Below, one piece after another: positions 11,419-22,735 of a stretch of 64,000 bases of DNA; the stretch's first letter is position 1; each line of letters opens with the position of its first letter. The position numbers and the translations under genes are program-made. A model generated the notes under the pieces. The model did no database searches. It was not told the origin of the DNA and worked only from the letters and a program-made list of their open reading frames with translations. Source of the DNA: Acridotheres tristis (Eukaryota > Chordata > Aves > Passeriformes > Sturnidae); contig CM072919.1 in assembly GCA_037013685.1 (NCBI GenBank), forward strand, positions 2,977,616 to 3,041,615. Reading direction: 5' to 3'.

Positions 11419-12477
11419 GCTTCTGCTTCCTGTCTCACTGAGCCTTCTCTCAGGTGGGGATCAGTAAGTGATGCTTTGAATGGTCTTTCTCTCTCACAAC
11501 CTGAAATGACCACCACATGTATGTACTATATATATGGATATGTGTATATGTATATTTATATATAAAACCCTGACCAGAGGATGCAACTGAATTTCTCCAT
11601 GCTCAGCCCACTGCAGGTCTGTGCCCTCCCTGGGCTGAGCTCCCACTGCACTCCCAGGAACTCTACACACAAAACCTGACTGGGGTAAATATTTGCAGGA
11701 TCAGCCTCTGCAACACCAATGAAACGGAAACTAAATATAAACACTGAAAATAGAATTTTACAAACTGAACTCTGCAAGCCATTCCTTCTGCGCTCTGGGG
11801 TTGGCAAGCTCTGTGTCTCCAAGCGCTGAACTGCAGAGAGAGAACCAGAAATAGTGAAGCTGGTTCAGCCTGACATCTTCTGACTTTGCAAACAGTAATA
11901 AGAGGCAGTTTCCCATCTGAAGTTGCACATGCAACTTGTATTTATATTAGAGACTAAATCTGAAGCTCTCACATCTGTTTGGAAGGCTCCATGCAGCAGC
12001 CTGGAAGTCATCCCTGTTTCTGTGTCACAGGGAACACATAACATGCCCTCAGCACCATGGGAGCCTGTGCAGCCATCGCTGACACCACACACTTGCATCT
12101 CAGCCCATGATTAATTAAAAGCTTTGCAATCAGTGGTGGTAAAAGAGGCAAGGCTGGAAACGCTGGACATGGGAACCTTGTCTAAAGTGGTTCTTTGAGC
12201 AGTTCTTTTGAGCAGTTCTGGCCTACATGGAACACAATTTTGGGGAGAACAGGCCCGGGCCAGTGAGAGCGAGAGCACACCTGAACACACACGGGAGCTC
12301 CAGCCCTGGGGCTCTGCTGTCCCAGAGAGCTGGGGAACACAGGAGAAGCCCATCCCAGGGCTGCTCAGTAATCCATGAACACAGTGCTTGTCCACAGGGA
12401 TTTATCTCAGGAGTCTGGTTATTAGGCTGAGGGTGAAGCCAGCAGCACAGGGGCAGGAATGGCTGTGCCACAGTGCC
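11419..12477. other. 5' part and upstream intron of the KIAA1958-like gene (inferred)
   Basis: The noncoding part of the start-codon exon probably extends on the minus strand from 11418 to about 11448, after a weak acceptor (CCCCACCTGAG). Beyond it is AT-rich sequence with a TATATG-rich tract at 11520-11565. No coding exon is visible. Whether this is intron or promoter depends on where the first exon lies. Confidence 0.3.
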
Positions 12478-12930
12478 CTGGGGCAGTGCTGTGCCTGGTC
12501 CCTAAATGCCCAATGCTCTGGGGCAGTGCTGTGCCTGGTCCCTAAATGCCCAGTGCCCTGGGGCTGTGCTGTGCCATGCCCTGGGGCAGTGCTGTGCCTG
12601 GTCCCTAAATTCCCAATGCCCTGGGGCTGTGCTGTGCCTGGTCCCTCAATGCCCAATGCTCTGGGGCAGTGCTGTGCCTGGTCCCTCAATGCCCAGTGCC
12701 CTGGGGCTGTGCTGTGCCTGGTCCCTTAGTGCCCAATGCCCTGGGGCTGTGCTGTGCCTGGCCCCTCAGTGCCCAATGCCCTGGGGCTCTGCTGTGCCTG
12801 GTCCCTCAATGCCCAATGCCCTGGGGCTCTGCTGTGCCTGGTCCCTAAATTCCCAATGCCCTGGGGCTGTGCTGTGCCTGGTCCCTCAGTGCCCAATGCC
12901 CTGGGGCTGTGCTGTGCCTGGTCCCTCAAT
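12478..12930. repeat. 40-bp minisatellite, 12 copies
   Basis: Tandem 40-bp unit beginning CTGGGGCTGTGCTGTGCCTG. Unit starts are at 12478, 12518, 12558, 12581, 12621, 12661, 12701, 12741, 12781, 12821, 12861 and 12901. The third copy is shortened to 23 nt and the last to about 30. Copies differ at a few positions only, so the array is young or homogenised. Since 40 is not a multiple of 3 the frame shifts between units, and the ORFs reading through it are not genes. Confidence 0.95.
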
Positions 12931-15900
12931 GCTGCCCTGGGTGTCCAGTGCCTTTGATGCCCATCCAGCACCAGCCCAATACAGCGGCTCTCCTGTCCAT
13001 AGAACAGGTCACACCTCTCACAGGTGCCAGCTGACCAAGGAGGCACAGGAACTGCTCCTTTCAGGGTGAGCCTGCAGCACAGCAGCACAGCTCCCTTCTG
13101 CACTTAGGCTCCATCAATCCATATGTTCCCTCCTAATGATAGCACAGATAATTTTAGCCCAAATGCTTGGCTGTTGCATGTGCCAGTGTGTGGAATGTGC
13201 AAAGGCGGGATTTACTGACAATTTTTTACTGAAATCTGCTGCTGCTTTAACAAAAAATCAGACAATAAAAGCCTTTTTGGAAGCAGCAAATGCAATCTGA
13301 GCTCCTGATGTTAATCAAGGCCTTGTATGGGATCTACTGCTCCTGTGAGCTCACTCCTAACGAATCCCAGCAAACAGGGCAGAGAGTCACCTCCCATGAC
13401 CATTTCAGCTGCCCTGACCCCTCAAAGAAAGCAGGCTCTGCCCAAGCTTCTCCCCAGAGGTGTTTGACCTGTTCCCACCTCCCCAGGCCAGGGAGTTCAC
13501 AGCCTGCTCCCACTGAGCCCCTACAAGATGAACAGAAAATTGGGGAAGAACCATTTTCCCCCCGAAGTAAAGTATCTGAAGTATCTTCAAGTTCAGCCTG
13601 TGCATTTCTCCAAAAGGTCTGAGCCACTCAGACTCGAAGGAACTTCCATGCCAACAATCTGGTGCCTTCACTCAGTGTGGGAAAAGGTAACAGGAACGGA
13701 AGCTCTGCATGGTCATACAGCCACAAAATTACTGACTTGGCAGATGAACATCTTGATCCTTATCACAGGCCTCTGCAAATGGAATGCTTTTATCTTTCCT
13801 TATCTCCAGGCACATGTCTTCCTCTTCCTGATCTCTTGGAAAGAAAAGCCTTTTTTTCCTCTAGCTATTTAGTTCCCAACACAGGCTCTGTCACAGAACA
13901 GACCCTTTAGGCTGCTGTGGCCCTCAAATTCCAGCAGCTGAGATTCCCTCAAAAGAACGGCAAGTGGAATCAGTCTGGATTCACAGTCACAGCTGAGTGA
14001 GAAAAATTACCACTATCCTTTCCCCAAAGGCTGAACTGGCATATGTGTCCTCCCTTTGAATAATAAAAATCCATCTTGATTGTTGCCACAGTTTTTACCT
14101 GCTTCCAGCAACCCTGGGATCCCTGTGGGGAAGGGTCTGGGCTTAGAGTTTGAGGCTGAGGTTTGTTTTGGAGCCTTGTGCCTGATTCAGTGTCTGTGTG
14201 GCTGGGAGTGATGTTGTGGGTTAATCCTCTTTCCAGGAGAGGCTCCCATCTGATAATGGACACTGTGTACAGGACCCACACCTTTCTGCAGGAAAACAGG
14301 ACATTCCAGAGCTGTACAGTAAAGGATTTTAATTTTTTTTTTTTTTAACTCGTAGGGAATTCAGTCTACTGCTAAAACCTACACTTAGGTGAATTCAGGC
14401 TCATTCGTGGGGAAAAAAAAAAAAAAGGATGGGTTTTTCGTTTGTTTTTTTTAAATCTAAAAGTTTTGGCTTTCTCAGGCCCTACTCTGCACAGGCCTCA
14501 GTGTATGGGTGCTGATTTTACCTCTGTATTTCAGAAAATGTGGGCAAGTAATTTCACAGGAGTCTCCACGAGTCTTCAGGGGAGACTGAACTTTCAGCTG
14601 ACTGAAACACAGAAATGCTTTTTCAGATATAAGACTTCATGTGTGTCCTTTGAGTCCTTGGTGGGGGGGGAAAGCAAAATCAGCACTTCCTGAGATTTAT
14701 CCTCCCGTAAGGTCTGTCAGACACAGAGTCATCTGAGAATGTCACCACTGGGATTTTTCTCTCTCCCTCTCCCAGGTGTGCTGAAGGCCTGAAGCCGTAA
14801 AACAGACACATCCTTGTGCAAACAGGAGCACTAAGCAAAGACACTAATTTCGAGGCACTAAAAGCCCTTTGCCCCCTCTGTCCTTGTCCCATTGCCCTGT
14901 GACAGCCCTGGCTGGTTCCTCTCACAGGCTCCAATGCCTGTTTTGCAGATTAGAACCTGGGACACACACGGAGCCAGAGAACTGGAGAGCACTGCCTTCC
15001 CTGCTCCAGATAAGACAGTGCAGGAAACTGCAACAATCCTGGCAGGAAAACAACAGGATACAGAACAGCAATGCTTAAACTTGACTCCTGCCCCCCTCCC
15101 CACTCCCTTGGGAAACCCTCCCTGGACATGAGGGGACATGGGACAGCCCCCAAACACAAGTGTGAGGCATTGCCAGAGCACGGGGGCCCTGCCAGGGCTG
15201 TGTCAGGGCAGAAAGGGCTGAAGCTGCACTCAAACACATCTGGCTGCAGGATGGGAGCTGAGTGGAGCAGCTGCAGCTCATGACTGCCAGAAATCATGGA
15301 GCTTGTCCCACCCTCCTTAGCAGGAGCCCGGGGGATGGATCCATCATTTCCTAGCACATTGGTTTTCCTGTTCTCTGCGTTGTTTGTTTCCCTCCTCATC
15401 TGCCCCGTACAAGAATTTTCTGAGCACTTCTTCAGCTCTCTTCCTGCTCCCCCACATCTTTCCACCAGCCTCTCCTGCTCTGCTTGCAGAAATACAATCC
15501 CCAGGGTACATCCTGTACTTGCTACAGGGCACCATGCCTCCATTTTGGGAGATGCTCCCAGAAAATCCCACCCAGAGTGTCTGGGGAGGGCAGAGTCTGA
15601 CTGCAGGCACCAGCTTCAAGAAGGACACAGACCCTGCTGGCAAACACTGGCCACCAGCACCACATTCCTTAAACAAGACCGTTTTTGTTCAAAGACTCGA
15701 CACCACTTTTTCCCCAAGTTCTAATTATCCTGCTCCTGAGGGGCTGCATTCCGGAGCCACTGGCCTGGGATGTAACTGTGAGCACTAAATCAAGGCCTCT
15801 GAAAAGTGCTAATAAAAGCCACGGGCAGCTGGCACAGCACTGCTCGGGTCACCAAACAGGGATCAGCCACCAAAACAGCCTGAGTGAAGGAAAAAATCCA

Positions 15901-16189
15901 TTGGAAACCATGAACTTCTATTAATAGGAGCTCACGTTGTATTTCCCAGGAGGAAGTTGGAAAGCTGAAATCAGCAATGGCCAAATCTGTGACCTGAGCA
16001 GGAAATGCTGCAGTGTCACCGACACAGTGTCAAGGTGGGGACACTTCACACCTGTGCCAGTGCCCTGAGGACAGCTAGCCCCAGGATTCCACGGGCAAGG
16101 TGTGACAGATCAGCACAGAGACGTTACCGGCACAGCCCAGCTGTGGGGACCGATGTGTCCCCCACTGCTGTCCGTGTCACAATGATCTG
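12931..16189. other. Noncoding interval, nothing recognised
   Basis: I see no exon with family similarity, RNA gene or named transposon. Small open frames on both strands have no coding character. Short A/T homopolymers occur at 14334-14346 and 14410-14424. Confidence 0.4.
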
Positions 16190-16640
16190 TCCCCTCACCT
16201 TGAGCACGAGCTGCTGGGGGCCAAAAGGCCCGTGCGGGAGCATCGCTGCTCCGCTCGCTGCTCTCGGGGTTTGTCGCCAAACGCCGGCACCGGGTGGCTC
16301 CGGTACCTCCCGGTTCTGCACGAGCACTTTTGGTCCGCCCGGTTGTGCCGCGTTTGAGCGCTCCGGGCTCGCGAATCACTCGGGAACGACGTGGAACGAG
16401 GAACTCTTTTGTTCCTGCTCCTCGAGGCCGGAGCCGCCCGGTATCGGCAGGGGGAGCTCGGCTCCGGTACCGGCGGAGGGAGCTCGGCCCCGGGACCGGC
16501 AGGGGGAGCTCGGCCCCCGGTGCTCGGTGCCGCCGGTCCCGCGGCACCGCAGGCAGAGCCCGCACCTGAAGGGAGTCCCCGGGCCGGGCTGGGTCGGTGC
16601 TGCTCCACCGGTACCGAACAGCCGAAGCGAGCAGCTGGGG
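16190..16640. promoter_or_regulatory. Small CpG island, candidate promoter
   Basis: CpG density is high compared with the flanks, with several CCGG, GGTACC and GAGCTC sites. No annotated exon adjoins it. The nearest gene without a known promoter is the minus-strand KIAA1958-like gene, whose start-codon exon lies 4.8 kb downstream, so this may be its promoter. That link is inference. Confidence 0.45.
16440..16517. repeat. 26-bp unit, three tandem copies in CpG island
   Basis: Three consecutive 26-bp units, each of the form GGNACCGGCAGGGGGAGCTC followed by GGCNCC, at 16440-16465, 16466-16491 and 16492-16517. They differ by only a few bases. Confidence 0.85.
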
Positions 16641-19600
16641 ATGGCGAGGGGAGGGTGCAAATCCTGTTTTATTTAATTGTCAGGGCGTTTATTGCGGTTT
16701 TTTTACATTTCTGAGCAGCCTTTTAAAGTTTAACTAAAATCATCGTGTGACACAAGGTGTTTTGTCAACCATCCGCTAAACTGAACCGAACCAATCCAAC
16801 CCAAACGCACACACCACTGTTGGGAGCAGGACACAGCACCAGTGTTTCAACCCAGTTTTGGGACCTGGCACCTGCCCCTCCCTGAGCTGAGCCAGATTCT
16901 CTCCCCTGTTGTCCCAAACGCCCACAGACTGTTCCCCTATTGTCCCCTGCTCACCTGTTCCCCCAGCACGCTCTGGGAGTGTGGCAGCAATTTGTTATTA
17001 AATAGTATTTGTGGTGAATCTGTGACTTGTAATTAGATGTAATTGTTCCAAATGGGACATGGTAACCTACTTCTTTTGCAATACGGATCATCTTTAACGA
17101 CTGACACCTCACCTCCTTCCTACCCCTGTCTAAAGCCCCTGAGGTGCCTCAGCTCAGAGGTGCAGGACTCAGTCTCACCAGCACCTGGCAAACGCTCACG
17201 TTCACTTCTGCACCCCACCTATTTACGAGAGTTTGCTGGGAGTGATGGGAAATGGCTCCTGGAGGCAGGAAAAAACACCACTGGTAACAAAGTACTTTGC
17301 AGGGGAGAGGAAGCTCCCCAGCTGTGGGATGGCTTGTTCCAGTCCCTGCTGGATCTCTGGCATGGGGAGAACAAAAGGAGCCCCAAGCTCTTATCCCTCA
17401 CAAAACATCACCCTGAGCAGCACTCCGAGATTTTGACCACAGGCAAATGTATTGGTTTATGCTCCCTGGTGATGCCATCTGTGAGACTTGCAGGCTCCCA
17501 CCTTTGGAGCCTTGGCTCCTGCTCAACTTTCTACTCTGTCCTTGTTTTGACATGCCACTGTCTCCCTTACCTGCTCCAAGGTCAGGCAGGCAGCCTCCCA
17601 CAGAGCACAGCACTGCCCAAGGACAGGATTTCATCCAGGGCACAAGGCAGCCTAGGAGAGAGGGGAGACAGATGCTCATTAGGAAAGGGAACTCAAAGCA
17701 ACCTGCCAGTCCCTGGGGTGGGGGGGAAACCATGAGCAAAGCTCTCTGCCCTGAGAGCTGAGAGCCCTGGGCTTGGCTGGGCTCTGAGTGGCTGCCTGGG
17801 GCAGCAGCCAGGACCAGTAGGATCTGGAGAGTGGCTCCCCATTGCTGTCCCCCACTCACGGAGAGCAGAGCTGAGAGCCTTAGGAATGAAAACCCCACAG
17901 CTGGATGATCCTTTGGACAAGAAACACACACTTGGCCTTAGATCTGGGAAAGCTGCAACCGTAACTCCCTGCACAGAGCATGAGGAGGAGCAAACCAAGC
18001 AACTCCACTCAAGAGATTCCAGAGAAACCAGAGCCAATGGGTGGTTTGGATCTGGAGTTCTCAGCTGAAAGTGTTCCTGAGGGAAGGATTCTGAGAACTG
18101 ATTTCTACCTGCCACAGAAGGAACTTGTCATCTTGCAGTATGGAACGAAGTATTTTCTCAATAAATAAAGAATTGTCATGTATTTTTTGAGCCCTGGCTT
18201 TCAAGTAATAAAATGTAACTGAACTGCCCCTCTGGAGAGAACTTAGCTTAACAAGGGGAGCAAAGTGAGCTCATGGAAATGGCTACTCTGGCTGGAAGGT
18301 GCAGGCAGTACCTGCACAGGAAGGAGCCAGGAGTGATGCATCCTCAACTTCCAGACCTGCAACCAGGCAGTGGGAGTCTCTTTTGGGCCATGCTGATGCT
18401 GGTTTTACCCTAAACAAGGAATTCAGTGCCGTGGTGCAGAGTAGGGAGCTGCACACAGAATTGATGGTTGTGCACACAAGGAGCCCCTGTGCCTGTGTTT
18501 TGGGGATGCTGGGGCCCCATGAGACACCCCTTGAACAGGCTCCTGTCATTGCCTGCCACGCTCTCTGCCCTGGTATCAGAGAGCTCACCAATTAAATATT
18601 AAAACTTCTAAAGGATATTGAGTTTCTTTTGTTCCTTTGGCATTGCCAGTGTTCTCAGTTCTCCCTGACTTCACATGCTACATGGTCCTGCCTTCATGTT
18701 CTTTTAATGCTTAATTTCATACTCCAGAGGGCTTCCTTCACCTCCTGTCTGTCACAGGGAGCATCTGCTGTCCAATCCAGACCAGGAGACGGCATTTAGG
18801 GAGCAGTTCCTCACTCAGATCCCAGACTACAATCAACCCACCCCTTCCACGGTTCTGCACATAGGCCATTGTGTGTCTTCATACACTTCCACCCAGTTTG
18901 ATCCAGAGTGCTTTGGCTTTGAGTCTGGAATCAGAATGTGAGATTCCTGAACACTTTCACCATCTGAAGCACGAGCAAACCTTCACACCACGAAAGCAAA
19001 AGCCCCTCAGCCATAGAGCAAGGCTTCCCTGAGCTGTTCCACTGCACAACATCCTTCAGGAACATACGGGCCAGCAACCACGAGGTGCCCACAGCATAAC
19101 TACAGCACTGACAAACCAACTGAGCCTCAGCAGCTGCCTCTGGGAAGGTTCCATTCATCCCCAGCACTGCCTTTTAAACTTAAGTGCCACTGGAACAAAC
19201 ACATCTTTGATCCAAATAGGAAATAATTTGGAGCTTTGTATTTAATAGAGCTGCAGCCCCGGGGAAATGATGTCGTTCTTGGCTGGGATGACAATGGGGC
19301 TCACGGCGGGCACAGAGCATGGCTGTCCCCATCCTCTCTGAGCCAGCTGTGTTTGGACATCTTTGTTCTTGACTCAGTGTGGAAACAAGCTGCACAGCCG
19401 AGGCTCCTGAGCTGCCATGTGTGGCACCAAAACACAGGATTTGGGGAGGGGGGCAGCAGGATTTTGGCAATCCCTCCTGTCCTCTTGCTCCTCGTGCCTT
19501 TGGAGTCTCTCGTGTCCCCCTCAGCTCCAGGGGAACCACAAGCATGGATTAGAGGCTGCAGACACAAACATGGAGGAACATGGGGCAGTACTGGGCTGTA

Positions 19601-22600
19601 CACACCTGTGTGATCCATGTGCCTGAGGTGGGGGCACACACCTGTGTGATCTGTGTGCCCTGGGGACACATACACCTCCCTTTATACTGTGGACACCTCT
19701 CCAAATGTTGCCGCAATTTCTACCTGTAAAATCCTGTGTTCAGAGCAGGGAGCAAGCAGCAGACAGGCTCCACACCCAAGGGAGCATGCCTAGATGCTCT
19801 GCAGCTGCCTGTCTCTCTGTCAGGGCCCTTTTTCATTTAAATGACCTGTGCTCAGACTGTGACACTCTCCTGTCTGGAATCATCTGGCATCCATGCCATA
19901 TCCATTCAAATGGCAGATGCAACAGGAGACACCTGTGGACAGAGGGGCAGAGCTAAGGTTTCAGGAACAATCACAGAGCCTGGCAGGTGAGCAATGGAGA
20001 CGCTGCAGCAATAATGCATGAGCTGCACCTGCCTCCCCTCGGCCCTGCGGCACTGCTCGTCTGGGAGCTGCTGTTCCTGTTCCCTCTGAGCTCCACCACA
20101 GTCTCCACCACTGCTGGGACAACCAGCACAGCACAGCAGCTCAGTAATGGACCGGGAACACCAGGTTATGGTGTGCTGCGACAGAAGCAGACTCGGGGGG
20201 CTGAGTACTCTCAAAGTCCTGCAGAGCCCCCCCAGGTTCCAGCTCTGGAAATTGTTGCTGAGCCAGTGAGCCCCCTCGAGAGGCTGATCAGGAAATCTGC
20301 GTTATCCTTAAGAGGGTCACAAAATCAAACCACTGTAAGGAAGTTAAGGAGCTTCTCAGGCCATTGCTGGGCACAGGGAAGCAACAGAATGGCACTCAGC
20401 TCTCCCTGCAAACAAGCCCCTGACTAAAGCAAGAAGGAAATGCAGAGCTGGAGCTACGGACAGACGAGAAATGGCGTTTACTTCCCTGCCCTGGGATGAG
20501 ATGTGCTTGGAAGGAGGGTTGTTTGTATAAATAAATGTTCATTCTTGGCAGTGGAATGCAAACTATGCTGAGGGGCTGGAACCAGGCACTCGGGAAAGCT
20601 GAGGCCAGAGCAAGGGAGAGACGGAGTGAGGCTGCAGGGAGGAAATTCACATTCATTTTTAGCAACTTGGAGAGGCTCTCAAGCCTGTTTGACATTTTTA
20701 ATTATGCTGATGCAGAGCTTATTTCAAGGACAAAAAAAGTCAGGATTGCAGATTAAAGAATTAGAAAATTTCACACCAGCCAGTGAGAAGTAGTGCTGCC
20801 TGGGGGTCTGGAGACTCTCTGAAACACGGGATCATCTTTCAGCCTTTCTAGACAGACGGAATTTGAATGTCTTGCAGAATCCTCGGCCAGGTCAGGAACT
20901 CAGAGCATGGCCCTGTAAACCTCTCCTGATGGTATTTTCACACAGGAGACAGGAAAGATGAGCCTGAGCTGCTGCTCTCTTTGTCCAGGCTTTCCTGCAA
21001 GGTTTCTGGAAGGGCAGAAAAGCATTCTGCAATGTGGCATCAACTGTGTCAGAATCTGTAACTTTACAGCAGGAAACACTGCAATTTTTCTGGTGGAGAG
21101 TGAGCTCAGCTCGATGGTGTCACATCACTAAGTCAGGGCTTGTTTTTCATGCTCAGAAAGCGACCTTTTGTCATGCAACCATCGTGACCTCAGGGTCTCA
21201 CTTTCCCTGTGTATCCATGGTAAAGGGCTTTACCTGCTTGCTCACCCACTGTCCTTTCTGAAAATGTGCAAGGACCTGTCCCTACATTTCAGTTTTGGTG
21301 TCAGGGGCCACGGCTGTGGTACTGAAGGGCACGAGTTGCCTGTTTGTGTTGAGCAGAGATGTCAGCCCCACTGCCCTGTGTCCAGCACAGGGGCTGGCAC
21401 TGGCCTGGGGACATCGGAATGGAATTGGAACCTGCCTTCTCTTTGAGATAATGGAAAGTCACAGGGAGGTATCCAGCTTTGGGCATGAATAAATCATGCC
21501 AGGTATGAATTATTCAGGGCTCAGCCCTCCACATGTGCTCCATTCAGACTCCAGCAGCAGCATCCCTACTGTGTGGGGGCTTTTTCCCCAACATTCCAGG
21601 TCTATGGCAGTGTTCAAATAAGAGTAAAAGAATAATTAAAAATCCAGCAGTAAAAAGCTGCTCAAAAGTGCTGTAACACCTCAGGCTGGCATTGCAATGG
21701 CCAGGCAATGCCTGAGCTCCAAGAGTTGCTCACAAGTCATGGGATGGGAAAAAGAAGTGGCTCAGGAAATTGAGAGCACATGTTGGAGGGAAGCACTGGA
21801 ATGATAGGCTCAGAATCAATACCAGCCTTCTGATATCTTGTGTCTATCACAAACACAAGTAAGATCTGGATTTCTCAAATGAGAATAAACAACTTTGGTA
21901 GCACTTAGGGGATAAATCAAAATTTCTGAATTTGAGCTGTGCTGTGAGATCAGTGGCTTTGCCTTGTGGTGCTTTTTCAAAATCTTGTTTACTATGGGCT
22001 GAATGAAGAGAAGATCTGTTTTGCAGTGACTGCAAGGATGGTACTGTTAGAGCTGGTTAGAGTGATCACTGTTAGAGTGATGAATTTAATATCAGAGTCC
22101 AAATCATGGACCCTGGAGCCCAGGAGAGCAGAGGGAGCCCCCAGATGCTGCCAGGTGATTTCTGGGGAAGAGCAGCAGCTCTAGGACGAGTTGCAGGGGA
22201 TATCATCAGATCATAGATTAATCAAACCACAGATTTGTCAAACCATAGCCTAATCTTCACCACTCCAACTCCCGACTAGGAGGGGAAAAAGTCCTGTGTT
22301 GAACAGCCAGGAAATGGCTGGTTTGTCCCACACAGGAAATGAGTCACCCCAGAGCATCGGGAGGAGCCGTGGGGACAGGGAAGTGCTGAAATAACATGGA
22401 CGGGGAACAGCAGAAATACAGAGAAGTCTCTCGTGTTGTGGATTAAAAAGAAGGAAAGATGGAAAACGTGAGCTCTTGTGATTCTTCTTCAAATCTGAAG
22501 TTCATGTAGTTGCTTGCAGCATGAAATACCCACATCAGTAGAAGGTGGACTCAGGCTGTGCAGTGGCAATACAAACCATGCCCAGGTGCAGCTCTCCTGC

Positions 22601-22705
22601 CTTGCAGGGTGTTTCTCACCTGCTCAGCTCTGGCCCTGTACAGGAGGCCTCACGTTGCTGTGGTGGCAGAGCTGTCACAGACACCCCACTCAGGGAGCCC
22701 ATACA
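16641..22705. other. Gene-free interval, nothing recognised
   Basis: No coding exon could be supported. Overlapping AATAAA signals at 18160-18169 (+) and a TTTATT pair at about 16669-16692 (AATAAA on minus) could end noncoding transcripts, but no exon pattern goes with them. A near-duplicate of about 35 bp containing ACACACCTGTGTGATC lies at about 19597-19670. Confidence 0.35.
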
Positions 22706-22711
22706 CAGGTT

Positions 22712-22735
22712 AGGAATCACAGAATCATGGAGTCA
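22712..22735 (-). mobile_element. Possible CR1 3'-end remnant
   Basis: AATCACAGAATCATGGAGTC resembles the reverse complement of the terminal octamer repeats of avian CR1. It is very short, so the call is tentative. Confidence 0.3.

Noticed and set aside
12388..13103. Several open frames of 95-187 codons on both strands
   Set aside because: They are translations of the 40-bp minisatellite in shifting frames.
19987..20427. 146-codon open frame in the gene-free interval
   Set aside because: No recognisable domain, no splice context and no codon bias beyond background.
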